From Nannobrachium achirus (taxonomy: Eukaryota > Chordata > Actinopteri > Myctophiformes > Myctophidae), in the NCBI GenBank assembly GCA_963921795.1, contig OY997659.1, positions 52,014,995 to 52,078,994 on the forward strand: a stretch of DNA of 64,000 nucleotides, written 5' to 3'. Positions 41,168 to 55,218 of this stretch are shown one piece after another; the first letter of the stretch is position 1; each line of letters starts with the position of its first letter. The notes beneath the pieces are model-generated. The model did no database searches. It saw nothing but the letters and a program-made list of their open reading frames with translations, and was not told where the DNA came from. A program made the translations under genes and the position numbers.

Positions 41168-43671
41168 ATACCTCTGTTAGTATTCTTTAAAACTAATAGA
41201 GATGAGACGGTTGTGTGTCCTTTTGGTAGCTTTATTGACATCCACTCCACCTCTCCTGAGTGAAATGTCTGGAGCTGGAGTCTGGTGCAACGCACAGGTC
41301 CTGGACCTGGTGAGACGTAGGAGGGGCCCGGACAGGAGTCAATCCACAGAGCCTGGTCCTTCCTTGCGCCAGATTTCCTCTCCCAGCCTCGGCAGAGTAG
41401 TTCCAGAGTGGTGGAGTGAGTGGCCCTGTCTTTCCCTAATAGGACTGAGAGAGAGAGAGAGAAGTATAGAGCTAAGACTTAGCCACCGCTCACTTCAAAC
41501 TTGCTTTGATTTTTTTTTTCAAAATGAAAATGCATTTCAACACGTGAGTTGTGTCATTAAATCAGATCTGTCTTTCACTCACTGTTTGACTGCAATGCAT
41601 GCATGCAAGATGCACTGCATGGCTGCCCTGCCTCCCCCCCCCCCTCCCTCTTGACTTGCCTTCACCAATAGCGTTGTCAGGTCACTGGTGCATCAGGCTT
41701 GTGCCACTTGTTTTTTTTTGTGCCGATATAAAGTATAATTAAAGCAAGACGGAGGCACGCCGTCTCAGGTGATCTTGAGCACCGTGGGACACCGCTGAGT
41801 GAGCGGCAGCGACCGAGTGGCCGTGTCGAGCGGTGCGAAAGTTGCATGATGAGCCGACTCAGACAGATGGTGACTCTTAGTTGGAGAGACAGCCGCTGGC
41901 CGCCGCGTCCACGTCCAGTGTGGGAAGCCTATTGCCCATCGGCCCCCACAGTTGCGCTCAGGGTCATTGGGAAAACGGCGGTCGCTTCACTGACATGCAT
42001 TTTATCGCACTTCCGGTGCGAGTTCTGGCACCCATGGTGAGCTTCATAGCCAGACATGATGCATGCCCGGTGGTCACGTGTTTCAATTCCTTCCTTATCT
42101 TCCTTGGATGTGAGGCCAAAAAGGTGCCCTCAGGATATCACGTTATCATGAGCTCAAGGCCTGGAGGCCACTGTTGACCTTGGCTTGGAGCAAGCCCTCA
42201 GGTATTTCAAGACACTTCCCTCTCCATAGCTCTGTTTGTGCGTGTGCGCGCGCGCGTGAGAGAGAGATGTCTGTCTATGCAAAGCCGTGCCGTGCGCGAC
42301 ATACATTTGTTGAGCGTGACACACACACACACACGAGTCGTGCGCATGCGCGCATGTTAGGGGGAACATGAATAGGGGCAACGGTGCCATGTATTATAGG
42401 CCTACACAATAATGTTGTCTACAAAAAGCAACCTCATGGTGGCGCTAGAAGAGGGGCATGTGAGAAATCAGGGGCTGTGGTTTGCCAGCCAAACTTTAGT
42501 GAATCTGTGAATCTTAGAATCTATGTGTTCTAGAGTTATGAAATCTGTGTTCTGGATGTATACATTCTGTGTTCTAGATCTATACTTTCTAAGTGCTTTA
42601 GTTCTATATTTTTATGAATTCTGAATGAAAGATTTTGTCTGGAGGGCCAAATTGTCATGTGAAGCTTGACCAATCCTCAATTCTGTATGCACAGGACATG
42701 TACGGGACATACAAAGCCACACCTTGGAAGCGGATTTCAAATAACTGTACTCTGTCGAGGTACCAACTTTGCATCTTGTGCACAAGTTGAGATGTGCCGT
42801 TTCAACTCCTCAATATTCACTGCTATTTGGAACTAAATATTTTGAGATGGGGGTCCGTGGCCAAATAAATATCATTTTGGGGGTCCTTCACATGAAAAGG
42901 TTTGAGAACCACTGACATAGTAGTCTCTCGAGAACAGACTAACTGAGCTCCAGTTAAGTGAAAAGGACCTTTTCTTTGACGATGGCTGGCCAGATTGCTG
43001 ACATAGAAACATAGTTTTTTCCCAAAAAATCTTAGAAGGATTCAAAAGACACTTATAGAATCGGGTCAAAATTCAAATGTTCACGATTTTTCAAAAATAG
43101 CAGATCTACAAGCTCGCAGCGCGGCACTCAGTGCCGCGCTGTGAGCTTGTATATCTGCTATTTTTTCAATATTTAAAGCATAAAATATTGCGTTATAATG
43201 TGTTCAGGCCTAAATGGTTTTAAAGATTCCTCACAGACACTTCATGACTTCATGAGTGAACTACTAGCACTCCCCAGTGAACTCAATAAAGATGCAGGAT
43301 GGACTGGAATCACACAATTGACTCACTGCTTATTAGTGTAGCATCGTTTTGTATTCTAGCACCGCTCCTTCAATGAAATTAATGTACTGCCTATTTCTTC
43401 ATCTGAGGTCACAAAAACTGCGTCAGCAATGAGCTTACGTCATCGATCAATGAGCTTACATCATCGATCAATGAGCTTATGTCATCGATCAATGAGCTTA
43501 CGCCATCGGCCCGTAGTTTAAAAAGAGATGCCTTTCAACGTTAGTCTCTGTGCCGTTAAAGCTTGTATCGTTACTTTTGGTTAATTAGTATTCAGTTTCA
43601 TCACTTGTAACTTCAAGAGCAGATCAAAGCACATTCAGCTGAATCAAACTCTCAGTTTGATTCAGCTGAAA

Positions 43672-44262
43672 ATGAACTCATTTAAGATGAGATGTTTGAA
43701 GGTGTTGCTGGTTCTTTGCTTTCTACAGAGCACTGCATGTCAGCTCAGAGACCCGCTGAACCAACACATCTGCCATCATGAAGGCCTGTCATATGACAGA
43801 GAGGCCCTGCAGAAGACAGCAGCATCTGAAGACGGCGTCCTGATGCTGAACTTCAAGGCTTATGGAAGGATCTTTAACTTGAAGATGAAGAGGGACAACA
43901 GCCTGTTGTCTCCACACCTCATGCTGGAGGCGCCCAATGCCAGCGCTCACATTTACACCGTAGAGGCCTTGGGTGAGAATGGCACCGTAACCCATGGCAC
44001 TGTGATCGATGGCCGCTTCGAGGGCCTGATCCACACGGGTCAAGGCACATACCATGTGGAACGTTCTGAGACCTACTTCAATGTGAGTGTTCCCCATCAC
44101 TCTGTCATCTTTCATGAGAAGGACACCAGCTATCCTCATAGTGGCTCCCAGGAGGGTGGCTGTGCTGACCACTCACTCTCTGTGGAGGAGACGGCGTCCC
44201 AGCCATCAGACCCGATTAAAACAAGGTGGTGCGGCATGTACCTCCAGGCTGACCACCTCTAG
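43672..44262 (+). pseudogene. ADAM10-like array copy 4, stopped after the prodomain
   Basis: A 6-bp insertion near 44260 (CTCTAC becomes CTCTAGGCCTAC) introduces an in-frame TAG at 44260-44262. The product would be 196 residues: signal peptide, entire prodomain and only the first strand of the protease domain. The frame downstream stays open to 45015, so read-through would give a full-length protein with two extra residues. It could be a pseudogene or a secreted free prodomain. Confidence 0.75.
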
Positions 44263-45015
44263 GCCTACTTGAGGAAACACAAGACAGAGGAGCAGGTCGC
44301 GAAAATGCTAAACGAAAACATGAAGTTCCTCAACAAAGTGTTTGACAGGGTCACTTTTGAGGAATTCCTGGGTGGATCAACGAAACTCCAATTTTATGTG
44401 AAAAAGATGACCATCTACGGAGATTCAAACAATGACTTCAAGGATGAGCGCATGAATGTAATGCAGGTTTTGGATGTCCTCTCAAAACAGAATCACGACG
44501 ACTACTGCCTTTCCTATTTGTTCACCAGCAGAGTGGACAAGTGGACAGGGTCGATTGGCGAAGCTAGTCTTGGGCAGCCGGAGGTAGAGGCGGGAATCTG
44601 CGCAAAGAACTCGATGTCGTATCCAAATGGCCCAACCCGACCCCCATGTAAAGAACTTTGGTCTAAGAACACAGGCGTTGTTACTGACCTAGACAAATAT
44701 GGTCAAAATATCAGACCTATAACCACACATATCAACTTTGCCCATAATATTGGACACAGCCTTGGCTCCCCACATGACGATGTGGTACATGACGTCTGCA
44801 ACAAGCTTGGCAAACACAATGACGAATGCAATAAGGTGAAGGCTGACTCATTCATTATGTATTATGGAAACACACCAGGGAACCGGCCAAACAACATCTT
44901 GTACTCACCATGCAGCAAGTGCAGCATGTATACTGTGCTAAACGGCTCTAGGTTAGCAACTGGCGAATTAGGAGAAAGACCAAGAAGATGCTTAAGCTTC
45001 AATAAACCTCGTTAA
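44263..45015 (+). pseudogene. ADAM10-like array copy 4, remainder of the frame after TAG
   Basis: The frame of copy 4 continues without further disruption through QNHDDYCLSYLF, HNIGHSLGSPHD and FIMYYGN to the usual TAA. There is no separate promoter or signal peptide, so it would be translated only by read-through of TAG or not at all. Confidence 0.7.
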
Positions 45016-47533
45016 ATACCTCTGTTAGTATTCTTTAAAACTAATAGAGATGAGACGGTTGTGTGTCCTTTTGGTAGCTTTATTGACATCCACTCCACCT
45101 CTCCTGAGTGAAATGTCTGGAGCTGGAGTCTGGTGCAACGCACAGGTCCTGGACCTGGTGAGACGTAGGAGGGGCCCGGACAGGAGTCAATCCACAGAGC
45201 CTGGTCCTTCCTTGCGCCAGATTTCCTCTCCCAGCCTCGGCAGAGTAGTTCCAGAGTGGTGGAGTGAGTGGCCCTGTCTTTCCCTAATAGGACTGAGAGA
45301 GAGAGAGAGAAGTATAGAGCTAAGACTTAGCCACCGCTCACTTCAAACTTGCTTTGATTTTTTTTTTCAAAATGAAAATGCATTTCAACACGTGAGTTGT
45401 GTCATTAAATCAGATCTGTCTTTCACTCACTGTTTGACTGCAATGCATGCATGCAAGATGCACTGCATGGCTGCCCTGCCTCCCCCCCCCCCCCCTCCCT
45501 CTTGACTTGCCTTCACCAATAGCGTTGTCAGGTCACTGGTGCATCAGGCTTGTGCCACTTGTTTTTTTTTGTGCCGATATAAAGTATAATTAAAGCAAGA
45601 CGGAGGCACGCCGTCTCAGGTGATCTTGAGCACCGTGGGACACCGCTGAGTGAGCGGCAGCGACCGAGTGGCCGTGTCGAGCGGTGCGAAAGTTGCATGA
45701 TGAGCCGACTCAGACAGATGGTGACTCTTAGTTGGAGAGACAGCCGCTGGCCGCCGCGTCCACGTCCAGTGTGGGAAGCCTATTGCCCATCGGCCCCCAC
45801 AGTTGCGCTCAGGGTCATTGGGAAAACGGCGGTCGCTTCACTGACATGCATTTTATCGCACTTCCGGTGCGAGTTCTGGCACCCATGGTGAGCTTCATAG
45901 CCAGACATGATGCATGCCCGGTGGTCACGTGTTTCAATTCCTTCCTTATCTTCCTTGGATGTGAGGCCAAAAAGGTGCCCTCAGGATATCACGTTATCAT
46001 GAGCTCAAGGCCTGGAGGCCACTGTTGACCTTGGCTTGGAGCAAGCCCTCAGGTATTTCAAGACACTTCCCTCTCCATAGCTCTGTTTGTGCGTGTGCGC
46101 GCGCGCGTGAGAGAGAGATGTCTGTCTATGCAAAGCCGTGCCGTGCGCGACATACATTTGTTGAGCGTGACACACACACACACACGAGTCGTGCGCATGC
46201 GCGCATGTTAGGGGGAACATGAATAGGGGCAACGGTGCCATGTATTATAGGCCTACACAATAATGTTGTCTACAAAAAGCAACCTCATGGTGGCGCTAGA
46301 AGAGGGGCATGTGAGAAATCAGGGGCTGTGGTTTGCCAGCCAAACTTTAGTGAATCTGTGAATCTTAGAATCTATGTGTTCTAGAGTTATGAAATCTGTG
46401 TTCTGGATGTATACATTCTGTGTTCTAGATCTATACTTTCTAAGTGCTTTAGTTCTATATTTTTATGAATTCTGAATGAAAGATTTTGTCTGGAGGGCCA
46501 AATTGTCATGTGAAGCTTGACCAATCCTCAATTCTGTATGCACAGGACATGTACGGGACATGTACGGGACATACAAAGCCACACCTTGGAAGCGGCTTTC
46601 AAATAACTGTACTCTGTCGAGGTACCAACTTTGCATCTTGTGCACAAGTTGAGATGTGCCGTTTCAACTCCTCAATATTCACTGCTATTTGGAACTAAAT
46701 ATTTTGAGATGGGGGTCCGTGGCCAAATAAATATCATTTTGGGGGTCCTTCACATGAAAAGGTTTGAGAACCACTGACATAGTAGTCTCTCGAGAACAGA
46801 CTAACTGAGCTCCAGTTAAGTGAAAAGGACCTTTTCTTTGACGATGGCTGGCCAGATTGCTGACATAGAAACATAGTTTTTTCCCAAAAAATCTTAGAAG
46901 GATTCAAAAGACACTTATAGAATCGGGTCAAAATTCAAATGTTCACGATTTTTCAAAAATAGCAGATCTACAAGCTCGCAGCGCGGCACTCAGTGCCGCG
47001 CTGTGAGCTTGTATATCTGCTATTTTTTCAATATTTAAAGCATAAAATATTGCGTTATAATGTGTTCAGGCCTAAATGGTTTTAAAGATTCCTCACAGAC
47101 ACTTCATGACTTCATGAGTGAACTACTAGCACTCCCCAGTGAACTCAATAAAGATGCAGGATGGACTGGAATCACACAATTGACTCACTGCTTATTAGTG
47201 TAGCATCGTTTTGTATTCTAGCACCGCTCCTTCAATGAAATTAATGTACTGCCTATTTCTTCATCTGAGGTCACAAAAACTGCGTCAGCAATGAGCTTAC
47301 GTCATCGATCAATGAGCTTACATCATCGATCAATGAGCTTATGTCATCGATCAATGAGCTTACGCCATCGGCCCGTAGTTTAAAAAGAGATGCCTTTCAA
47401 CGTTAGTCTCTGTGCCGTTAAAGCTTGTATCGTTACTTTTGGTTAATTAGTATTCAGTTTCATCACTTGTAACTTCAAGAGCAGATCAAAGCACATTCAG
47501 CTGAATCAAACTCTCAGTTTGATTCAGCTGAAA

Positions 47534-48871
47534 ATGAACTCATTTAAGATGAGATGTTTGAAGGTGTTGCTGGTTCTTTGCTTTCTACAGAGCACTGCAT
47601 GTCAGCTCAGAGACCCGCTGAACCAACACATCTGCCATCATGAAGGCCTGTCATATGACAGAGAGGCCCTGCAGAAGACAGCAGCATCTGAAGACGGCGT
47701 CCTGATGCTGAACTTCAAGGCTTATGGAAGGATCTTTAACTTGAAGATGAAGAGGGACAACAGCCTGTTGTCTCCACACCTCATGCTGGAGGCGCCCAAT
47801 GCCAGCGCTCACATTTACACCGTAGAGGCCTTGGGTGAGAATGGCACCGTAACCCATGGCACTGTGATCGATGGCCGCTTCGAGGGCCTGATCCACACGG
47901 GTCAAGGCACATACCATGTGGAACGTTCTGAGACCTACTTCAATGTGAGTGTTCCCCATCACTCTGTCATCTTTCATGAGAAGGACACCAGCTATCCTCA
48001 TAGTGGCTCCCAGGAGGGTGGCTGTGCTGACCACTCACTCTCTGTGGAGGAGACGGCGTCCCAGCCATCAGACCCGATTAAAACAAGGTGGTGCGGCATG
48101 TACCTCCAGGCTGACCACCTCTACTTGAGGAAACACAAGACAGAGGAGCAGGTCGCGAAAATGCTAAACGAAAACATGAAGTTCCTCAACAAAGTGTTTG
48201 ACAGGGTCACTTTTGAGGAATTCCTGGGTGGATCAACGAAACTCCAATTTTATGTGAAAAAGATGACCATCTACGGAGATTCAAACAATGACTTCAAGGA
48301 TGAGCGCATGAATGTAATGCAGGTTTTGGATGTCCTCTCAAAACAGAATCACGACGACTACTGCCTTTCCTATTTGTTCACCAGCAGAGTGGACAAGTGG
48401 ACAGGGTCGATTGGCGAAGCTAGTCTTGGGCAGCCGGAGGTAGAGGCGGGAATCTGCGCAAAGAACTCGATGTCGTATCCAAATGGCCCAACCCGACCCC
48501 CATGTAAAGAACTTTGGTCTAAGAACACAGGCGTTGTTACTGACCTAGACAAATATGGTCAAAATATCAGACCTATAACCACACATATCAACTTTGCCCA
48601 TAATATTGGACACAGCCTTGGCTCCCCACATGACGATGTGGTACATGACGTCTGCAACAAGCTTGGCAAACACAATGACGAATGCAATAAGGTGAAGGCT
48701 GACTCATTCATTATGTATTATGGAAACACACCAGGGAACCGGCCAAACAACATCTTGTACTCACCATGCAGCAAGTGCAGCATGTATACTGTGCTAAACG
48801 GCTCTAGGTTAGCAACTGGCGAATTAGGAGAAAGACCAAGAAGATGCTTAAGCTTCAATAAACCTCGTTAA
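47534..48871 (+). CDS. secreted ADAM10-like pseudoprotease, array copy 5
   Basis: Intact, 445 codons, same protein as copy 2. The unit differs outside the gene: a 27-bp loss after the stop at 49432 removes the ATATAAAGTATAATTAAAGC stretch. Confidence 0.88.
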   Translation: MNSFKMRCLKVLLVLCFLQSTACQLRDPLNQHICHHEGLSYDREALQKTAASEDGVLMLNFKAYGRIFNLKMKRDNSLLSPHLMLEAPNASAHIYTVEALGENGTVTHGTVIDGRFEGLIHTGQGTYHVERSETYFNVSVPHHSVIFHEKDTSYPHSGSQEGGCADHSLSVEETASQPSDPIKTRWCGMYLQADHLYLRKHKTEEQVAKMLNENMKFLNKVFDRVTFEEFLGGSTKLQFYVKKMTIYGDSNNDFKDERMNVMQVLDVLSKQNHDDYCLSYLFTSRVDKWTGSIGEASLGQPEVEAGICAKNSMSYPNGPTRPPCKELWSKNTGVVTDLDKYGQNIRPITTHINFAHNIGHSLGSPHDDVVHDVCNKLGKHNDECNKVKADSFIMYYGNTPGNRPNNILYSPCSKCSMYTVLNGSRLATGELGERPRRCLSFNKPR

Positions 48872-51362
48872 ATACCTCTGTTAGTATTCTTTAAAACTAA
48901 TAGAGATGAGACGGTTGTGTGTCCTTTTGGTAGCTTTATTGACATCCACTCCACCTCTCCTGAGTGAAATGTCTGGAGCTGGAGTCTGGTGCAACGCACA
49001 GGTCCTGGACCTGGTGAGACGTAGGAGGGGCCCGGACAGGAGTCAATCCACAGAGCCTGGTCCTTCCTTGCGCCAGATTTCCTCTCCCAGCCTCGGCAGA
49101 GTAGTTCCAGAGTGGTGGAGTGAGTGGCCCTGTCTTTCCCTAATAGGACTGAGAGAGAGAGAGAGAAGTATAGAGCTAAGACTTAGCCACCGCTCACTTC
49201 AAACTTGCTTTGATTTTTTTTTTCAAAATGAAAATGCATTTCAACACGTGAGTTGTGTCATTAAATCAGATCTGTCTTTCACTCACTGTTTGACTGCAAT
49301 GCATGCATGCAAGATGCACTGCATGGCTGCCCTGCCTCCCCCCCCCCCCCCTCCCTCTTGACTTGCCTTCACCAATAGCGTTGTCAGGTCACTGGTGCAT
49401 CAGGCTTGTGCCACTTGTTTTTTTTTGTGCCGAGGCACGCCGTCTCAGGTGATCTTGAGCACCGTGGGACACCGCTGAGTGAGCGGCAGCGACCGAGTGG
49501 CCGTGTCGAGCGGTGCGAAAGTTGCATGATGAGCCGACTCAGACAGATGGTGACTCTTAGTTGGAGAGACAGCCGCTGGCCGCCGCGTCCACGTCCAGTG
49601 TGGGAAGCCTATTGCCCATCGGCCCCCACAGTTGCGCTCAGGGTCATTGGGAAAACGGCGGTCGCTTCACTGACATGCATTTTATCGCACTTCCGGTGCG
49701 AGTTCTGGCACCCATGGTGAGCTTCATAGCCAGACATGATGCATGCCCGGTGGTCACGTGTTTCAATTCCTTCCTTATCTTCCTTGGATGTGAGGCCAAA
49801 AAGGTGCCCTCAGGATATCACGTTATCATGAGCTCAAGGCCTGGAGGCCACTGTTGACCTTGGCTTGGAGCAAGCCCTCAGGTATTTCAAGACACTTCCC
49901 TCTCCATAGCTCTGTTTGTGCGTGTGCGCGCGCGCGTGAGAGAGAGATGTCTGTCTATGCAAAGCCGTGCCGTGCGCGACATACATTTGTTGAGCGTGAC
50001 ACACACACACACACGAGTCGTGCGCATGCGCGCATGTTAGGGGGAACATGAATAGGGGCAACGGTGCCATGTATTATAGGCCTACACAATAATGTTGTCT
50101 ACAAAAAGCAACCTCATGGTGGCGCTAGAAGAGGGGCATGTGAGAAATCAGGGGCTGTGGTTTGCCAGCCAAACTTTAGTGAATCTGTGAATCTTAGAAT
50201 CTATGTGTTCTAGAGTTATGAAATCTGTGTTCTGGATGTATACATTCTGTGTTCTAGATCTATACTTTCTAAGTGCTTTAGTTCTATATTTTTATGAATT
50301 CTGAATGAAAGATTTTGTCTGGAGGGCCAAATTGTCATGTGAAGCTTGACCAATCCTCAATTCTGTATGCACAGGACATGTACGGGACATGTACGGGACA
50401 TACAAAGCCACACCTTGGAAGCGGCTTTCAAATAACTGTACTCTGTCGAGGTACCAACTTTGCATCTTGTGCACAAGTTGAGATGTGCCGTTTCAACTCC
50501 TCAATATTCACTGCTATTTGGAACTAAATATTTTGAGATGGGGGTCCGTGGCCAAATAAATATCATTTTGGGGGTCCTTCACATGAAAAGGTTTGAGAAC
50601 CACTGACATAGTAGTCTCTCGAGAACAGACTAACTGAGCTCCAGTTAAGTGAAAAGGACCTTTTCTTTGACGATGGCTGGCCAGATTGCTGACATAGAAA
50701 CATAGTTTTTTCCCAAAAAATCTTAGAAGGATTCAAAAGACACTTATAGAATCGGGTCAAAATTCAAATGTTCACGATTTTTCAAAAATAGCAGATCTAC
50801 AAGCTCGCAGCGCGGCACTCAGTGCCGCGCTGTGAGCTTGTATATCTGCTATTTTTTCAATATTTAAAGCATAAAATATTGCGTTATAATGTGTTCAGGC
50901 CTAAATGGTTTTAAAGATTCCTCACAGACACTTCATGACTTCATGAGTGAACTACTAGCACTCCCCAGTGAACTCAATAAAGATGCAGGATGGACTGGAA
51001 TCACACAATTGACTCACTGCTTATTAGTGTAGCATCGTTTTGTATTCTAGCACCGCTCCTTCAATGAAATTAATGTACTGCCTATTTCTTCATCTGAGGT
51101 CACAAAAACTGCGTCAGCAATGAGCTTACGTCATCGATCAATGAGCTTACATCATCGATCAATGAGCTTATGTCATCGATCAATGAGCTTACGCCATCGG
51201 CCCGTAGTTTAAAAAGAGATGCCTTTCAACGTTAGTCTCTGTGCCGTTAAAGCTTGTATCGTTACTTTTGGTTAATTAGTATTCAGTTTCATCACTTGTA
51301 ACTTCAAGAGCAGATCAAAGCACATTCAGCTGAATCAAACTCTCAGTTTGATTCAGCTGAAA

Positions 51363-52700
51363 ATGAACTCATTTAAGATGAGATGTTTGAAGGTGTTGCT
51401 GGTTCTTTGCTTTCTACAGAGCACTGCATGTCAGCTCAGAGACCCGCTGAACCAACACATCTGCCATCATGAAGGCCTGTCATATGACAGAGAGGCCCTG
51501 CAGAAGACAGCAGCATCTGAAGACGGCGTCCTGATGCTGAACTTCAAGGCTTATGGAAGGATCTTTAACTTGAAGATGAAGAGGGACAACAGCCTGTTGT
51601 CTCCACACCTCATGCTGGAGGCGCCCAATGCCAGCGCTCACATTTACACCGTAGAGGCCTTGGGTGAGAATGGCACCGTAACCCATGGCACTGTGATCGA
51701 TGGCCGCTTCGAGGGCCTGATCCACACGGGTCAAGGCACATACCATGTGGAACGTTCTGAGACCTACTTCAATGTGAGTGTTCCCCATCACTCTGTCATC
51801 TTTCATGAGAAGGACACCAGCTATCCTCATAGTGGCTCCCAGGAGGGTGGCTGTGCTGACCACTCACTCTCTGTGGAGGAGACGGCGTCCCAGCCATCAG
51901 ACCCGATTAAAACAAGGTGGTGCGGCATGTACCTCCAGGCTGACCACCTCTACTTGAGGAAACACAAGACAGAGGAGCAGGTCGCGAAAATGCTAAACGA
52001 AAACATGAAGTTCCTCAACAAAGTGTTTGACAGGGTCACTTTTGAGGAATTCCTGGGTGGATCAACGAAACTCCAATTTTATGTGAAAAAGATGACCATC
52101 TACGGAGATTCAAACAATGACTTCAAGGATGAGCGCATGAATGTAATGCAGGTTTTGGATGTCCTCTCAAAACAGAATCACGACGACTACTGCCTTTCCT
52201 ATTTGTTCACCAGCAGAGTGGACAAGTGGACAGGGTCGATTGGCGAAGCTAGTCTTGGGCAGCCGGAGGTAGAGGCGGGAATCTGCGCAAAGAACTCGAT
52301 GTCGTATCCAAATGGCCCAACCCGACCCCCATGTAAAGAACTTTGGTCTAAGAACACAGGCGTTGTTACTGACCTAGACAAATATGGTCAAAATATCAGA
52401 CCTATAACCACACATATCAACTTTGCCCATAATATTGGACACAGCCTTGGCTCCCCACATGACGATGTGGTACATGACGTCTGCAACAAGCTTGGCAAAC
52501 ACAATGACGAATGCAATAAGGTGAAGGCTGACTCATTCATTATGTATTATGGAAACACACCAGGGAACCGGCCAAACAACATCTTGTACTCACCATGCAG
52601 CAAGTGCAGCATGTATACTGTGCTAAACGGCTCTAGGTTAGCAACTGGCGAATTAGGAGAAAGACCAAGAAGATGCTTAAGCTTCAATAAACCTCGTTAA
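51363..52700 (+). CDS. secreted ADAM10-like pseudoprotease, array copy 6
   Basis: Intact, 445 codons, same protein as copy 2, with HNIGHSLGSPHD and no furin site. The upstream promoter, CRE-like repeats and start-codon hairpin are all preserved. Confidence 0.88.
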   Translation: MNSFKMRCLKVLLVLCFLQSTACQLRDPLNQHICHHEGLSYDREALQKTAASEDGVLMLNFKAYGRIFNLKMKRDNSLLSPHLMLEAPNASAHIYTVEALGENGTVTHGTVIDGRFEGLIHTGQGTYHVERSETYFNVSVPHHSVIFHEKDTSYPHSGSQEGGCADHSLSVEETASQPSDPIKTRWCGMYLQADHLYLRKHKTEEQVAKMLNENMKFLNKVFDRVTFEEFLGGSTKLQFYVKKMTIYGDSNNDFKDERMNVMQVLDVLSKQNHDDYCLSYLFTSRVDKWTGSIGEASLGQPEVEAGICAKNSMSYPNGPTRPPCKELWSKNTGVVTDLDKYGQNIRPITTHINFAHNIGHSLGSPHDDVVHDVCNKLGKHNDECNKVKADSFIMYYGNTPGNRPNNILYSPCSKCSMYTVLNGSRLATGELGERPRRCLSFNKPR

Positions 52701-55218
52701 ATACCTCTGTTAGTATTCTTTAAAACTAATAGAGATGAGACGGTTGTGTGTCCTTTTGGTAGCTTTATTGACATCCACTCCACCTCTCCTGAGTGAAATG
52801 TCTGGAGCTGGAGTCTGGTGCAACGCACAGGTCCTGGACCTGGTGAGACGTAGGAGGGGCCCGGACAGGAGTCAATCCACAGAGCCTGGTCCTTCCTTGC
52901 GCCAGATTTCCTCTCCCAGCCTCGGCAGAGTAGTTCCAGAGTGGTGGAGTGAGTGGCCCTGTCTTTCCCTAATAGGACTGAGAGAGAGAGAGAGAAGTAT
53001 AGAGCTAAGACTTAGCCACCGCTCACTTCAAACTTGCTTTGATTTTTTTTTTCAAAATGAAAATGCATTTCAACACGTGAGTTGTGTCATTAAATCAGAT
53101 CTGTCTTTCACTCACTGTTTGACTGCAATGCATGCATGCAAGATGCACTGCATGGCTGCCCTGCCTCCCCCCCCCCCCCCTCCCTCTTGACTTGCCTTCA
53201 CCAATAGCGTTGTCAGGTCACTGGTGCATCAGGCTTGTGCCACTTGTTTTTTTTTGTGCCGATATAAAGTATAATTAAAGCAAGACGGAGGCACGCCGTC
53301 TCAGGTGATCTTGAGCACCGTGGGACACCGCTGAGTGAGCGGCAGCGACCGAGTGGCCGTGTCGAGCGGTGCGAAAGTTGCATGATGAGCCGACTCAGAC
53401 AGATGGTGACTCTTAGTTGGAGAGACAGCCGCTGGCCGCCGCGTCCACGTCCAGTGTGGGAAGCCTATTGCCCATCGGCCCCCACAGTTGCGCTCAGGGT
53501 CATTGGGAAAACGGCGGTCGCTTCACTGACATGCATTTTATCGCACTTCCGGTGCGAGTTCTGGCACCCATGGTGAGCTTCATAGCCAGACATGATGCAT
53601 GCCCGGTGGTCACGTGTTTCAATTCCTTCCTTATCTTCCTTGGATGTGAGGCCAAAAAGGTGCCCTCAGGATATCACGTTATCATGAGCTCAAGGCCTGG
53701 AGGCCACTGTTGACCTTGGCTTGGAGCAAGCCCTCAGGTATTTCAAGACACTTCCCTCTCCATAGCTCTGTTTGTGCGTGTGCGCGCGCGCGTGAGAGAG
53801 AGATGTCTGTCTATGCAAAGCCGTGCCGTGCGCGACATACATTTGTTGAGCGTGACACACACACACACACGAGTCGTGCGCATGCGCGCATGTTAGGGGG
53901 AACATGAATAGGGGCAACGGTGCCATGTATTATAGGCCTACACAATAATGTTGTCTACAAAAAGCAACCTCATGGTGGCGCTAGAAGAGGGGCATGTGAG
54001 AAATCAGGGGCTGTGGTTTGCCAGCCAAACTTTAGTGAATCTGTGAATCTTAGAATCTATGTGTTCTAGAGTTATGAAATCTGTGTTCTGGATGTATACA
54101 TTCTGTGTTCTAGATCTATACTTTCTAAGTGCTTTAGTTCTATATTTTTATGAATTCTGAATGAAAGATTTTGTCTGGAGGGCCAAATTGTCATGTGAAG
54201 CTTGACCAATCCTCAATTCTGTATGCACAGGACATGTACGGGACATGTACGGGACATACAAAGCCACACCTTGGAAGCGGCTTTCAAATAACTGTACTCT
54301 GTCGAGGTACCAACTTTGCATCTTGTGCACAAGTTGAGATGTGCCGTTTCAACTCCTCAATATTCACTGCTATTTGGAACTAAATATTTTGAGATGGGGG
54401 TCCGTGGCCAAATAAATATCATTTTGGGGGTCCTTCACATGAAAAGGTTTGAGAACCACTGACATAGTAGTCTCTCGAGAACAGACTAACTGAGCTCCAG
54501 TTAAGTGAAAAGGACCTTTTCTTTGACGATGGCTGGCCAGATTGCTGACATAGAAACATAGTTTTTTCCCAAAAAATCTTAGAAGGATTCAAAAGACACT
54601 TATAGAATCGGGTCAAAATTCAAATGTTCACGATTTTTCAAAAATAGCAGATCTACAAGCTCGCAGCGCGGCACTCAGTGCCGCGCTGTGAGCTTGTATA
54701 TCTGCTATTTTTTCAATATTTAAAGCATAAAATATTGCGTTATAATGTGTTCAGGCCTAAATGGTTTTAAAGATTCCTCACAGACACTTCATGACTTCAT
54801 GAGTGAACTACTAGCACTCCCCAGTGAACTCAATAAAGATGCAGGATGGACTGGAATCACACAATTGACTCACTGCTTATTAGTGTAGCATCGTTTTGTA
54901 TTCTAGCACCGCTCCTTCAATGAAATTAATGTACTGCCTATTTCTTCATCTGAGGTCACAAAAACTGCGTCAGCAATGAGCTTACGTCATCGATCAATGA
55001 GCTTACATCATCGATCAATGAGCTTATGTCATCGATCAATGAGCTTACGCCATCGGCCCGTAGTTTAAAAAGAGATGCCTTTCAACGTTAGTCTCTGTGC
55101 CGTTAAAGCTTGTATCGTTACTTTTGGTTAATTAGTATTCAGTTTCATCACTTGTAACTTCAAGAGCAGATCAAAGCACATTCAGCTGAATCAAACTCTC
55201 AGTTTGATTCAGCTGAAA

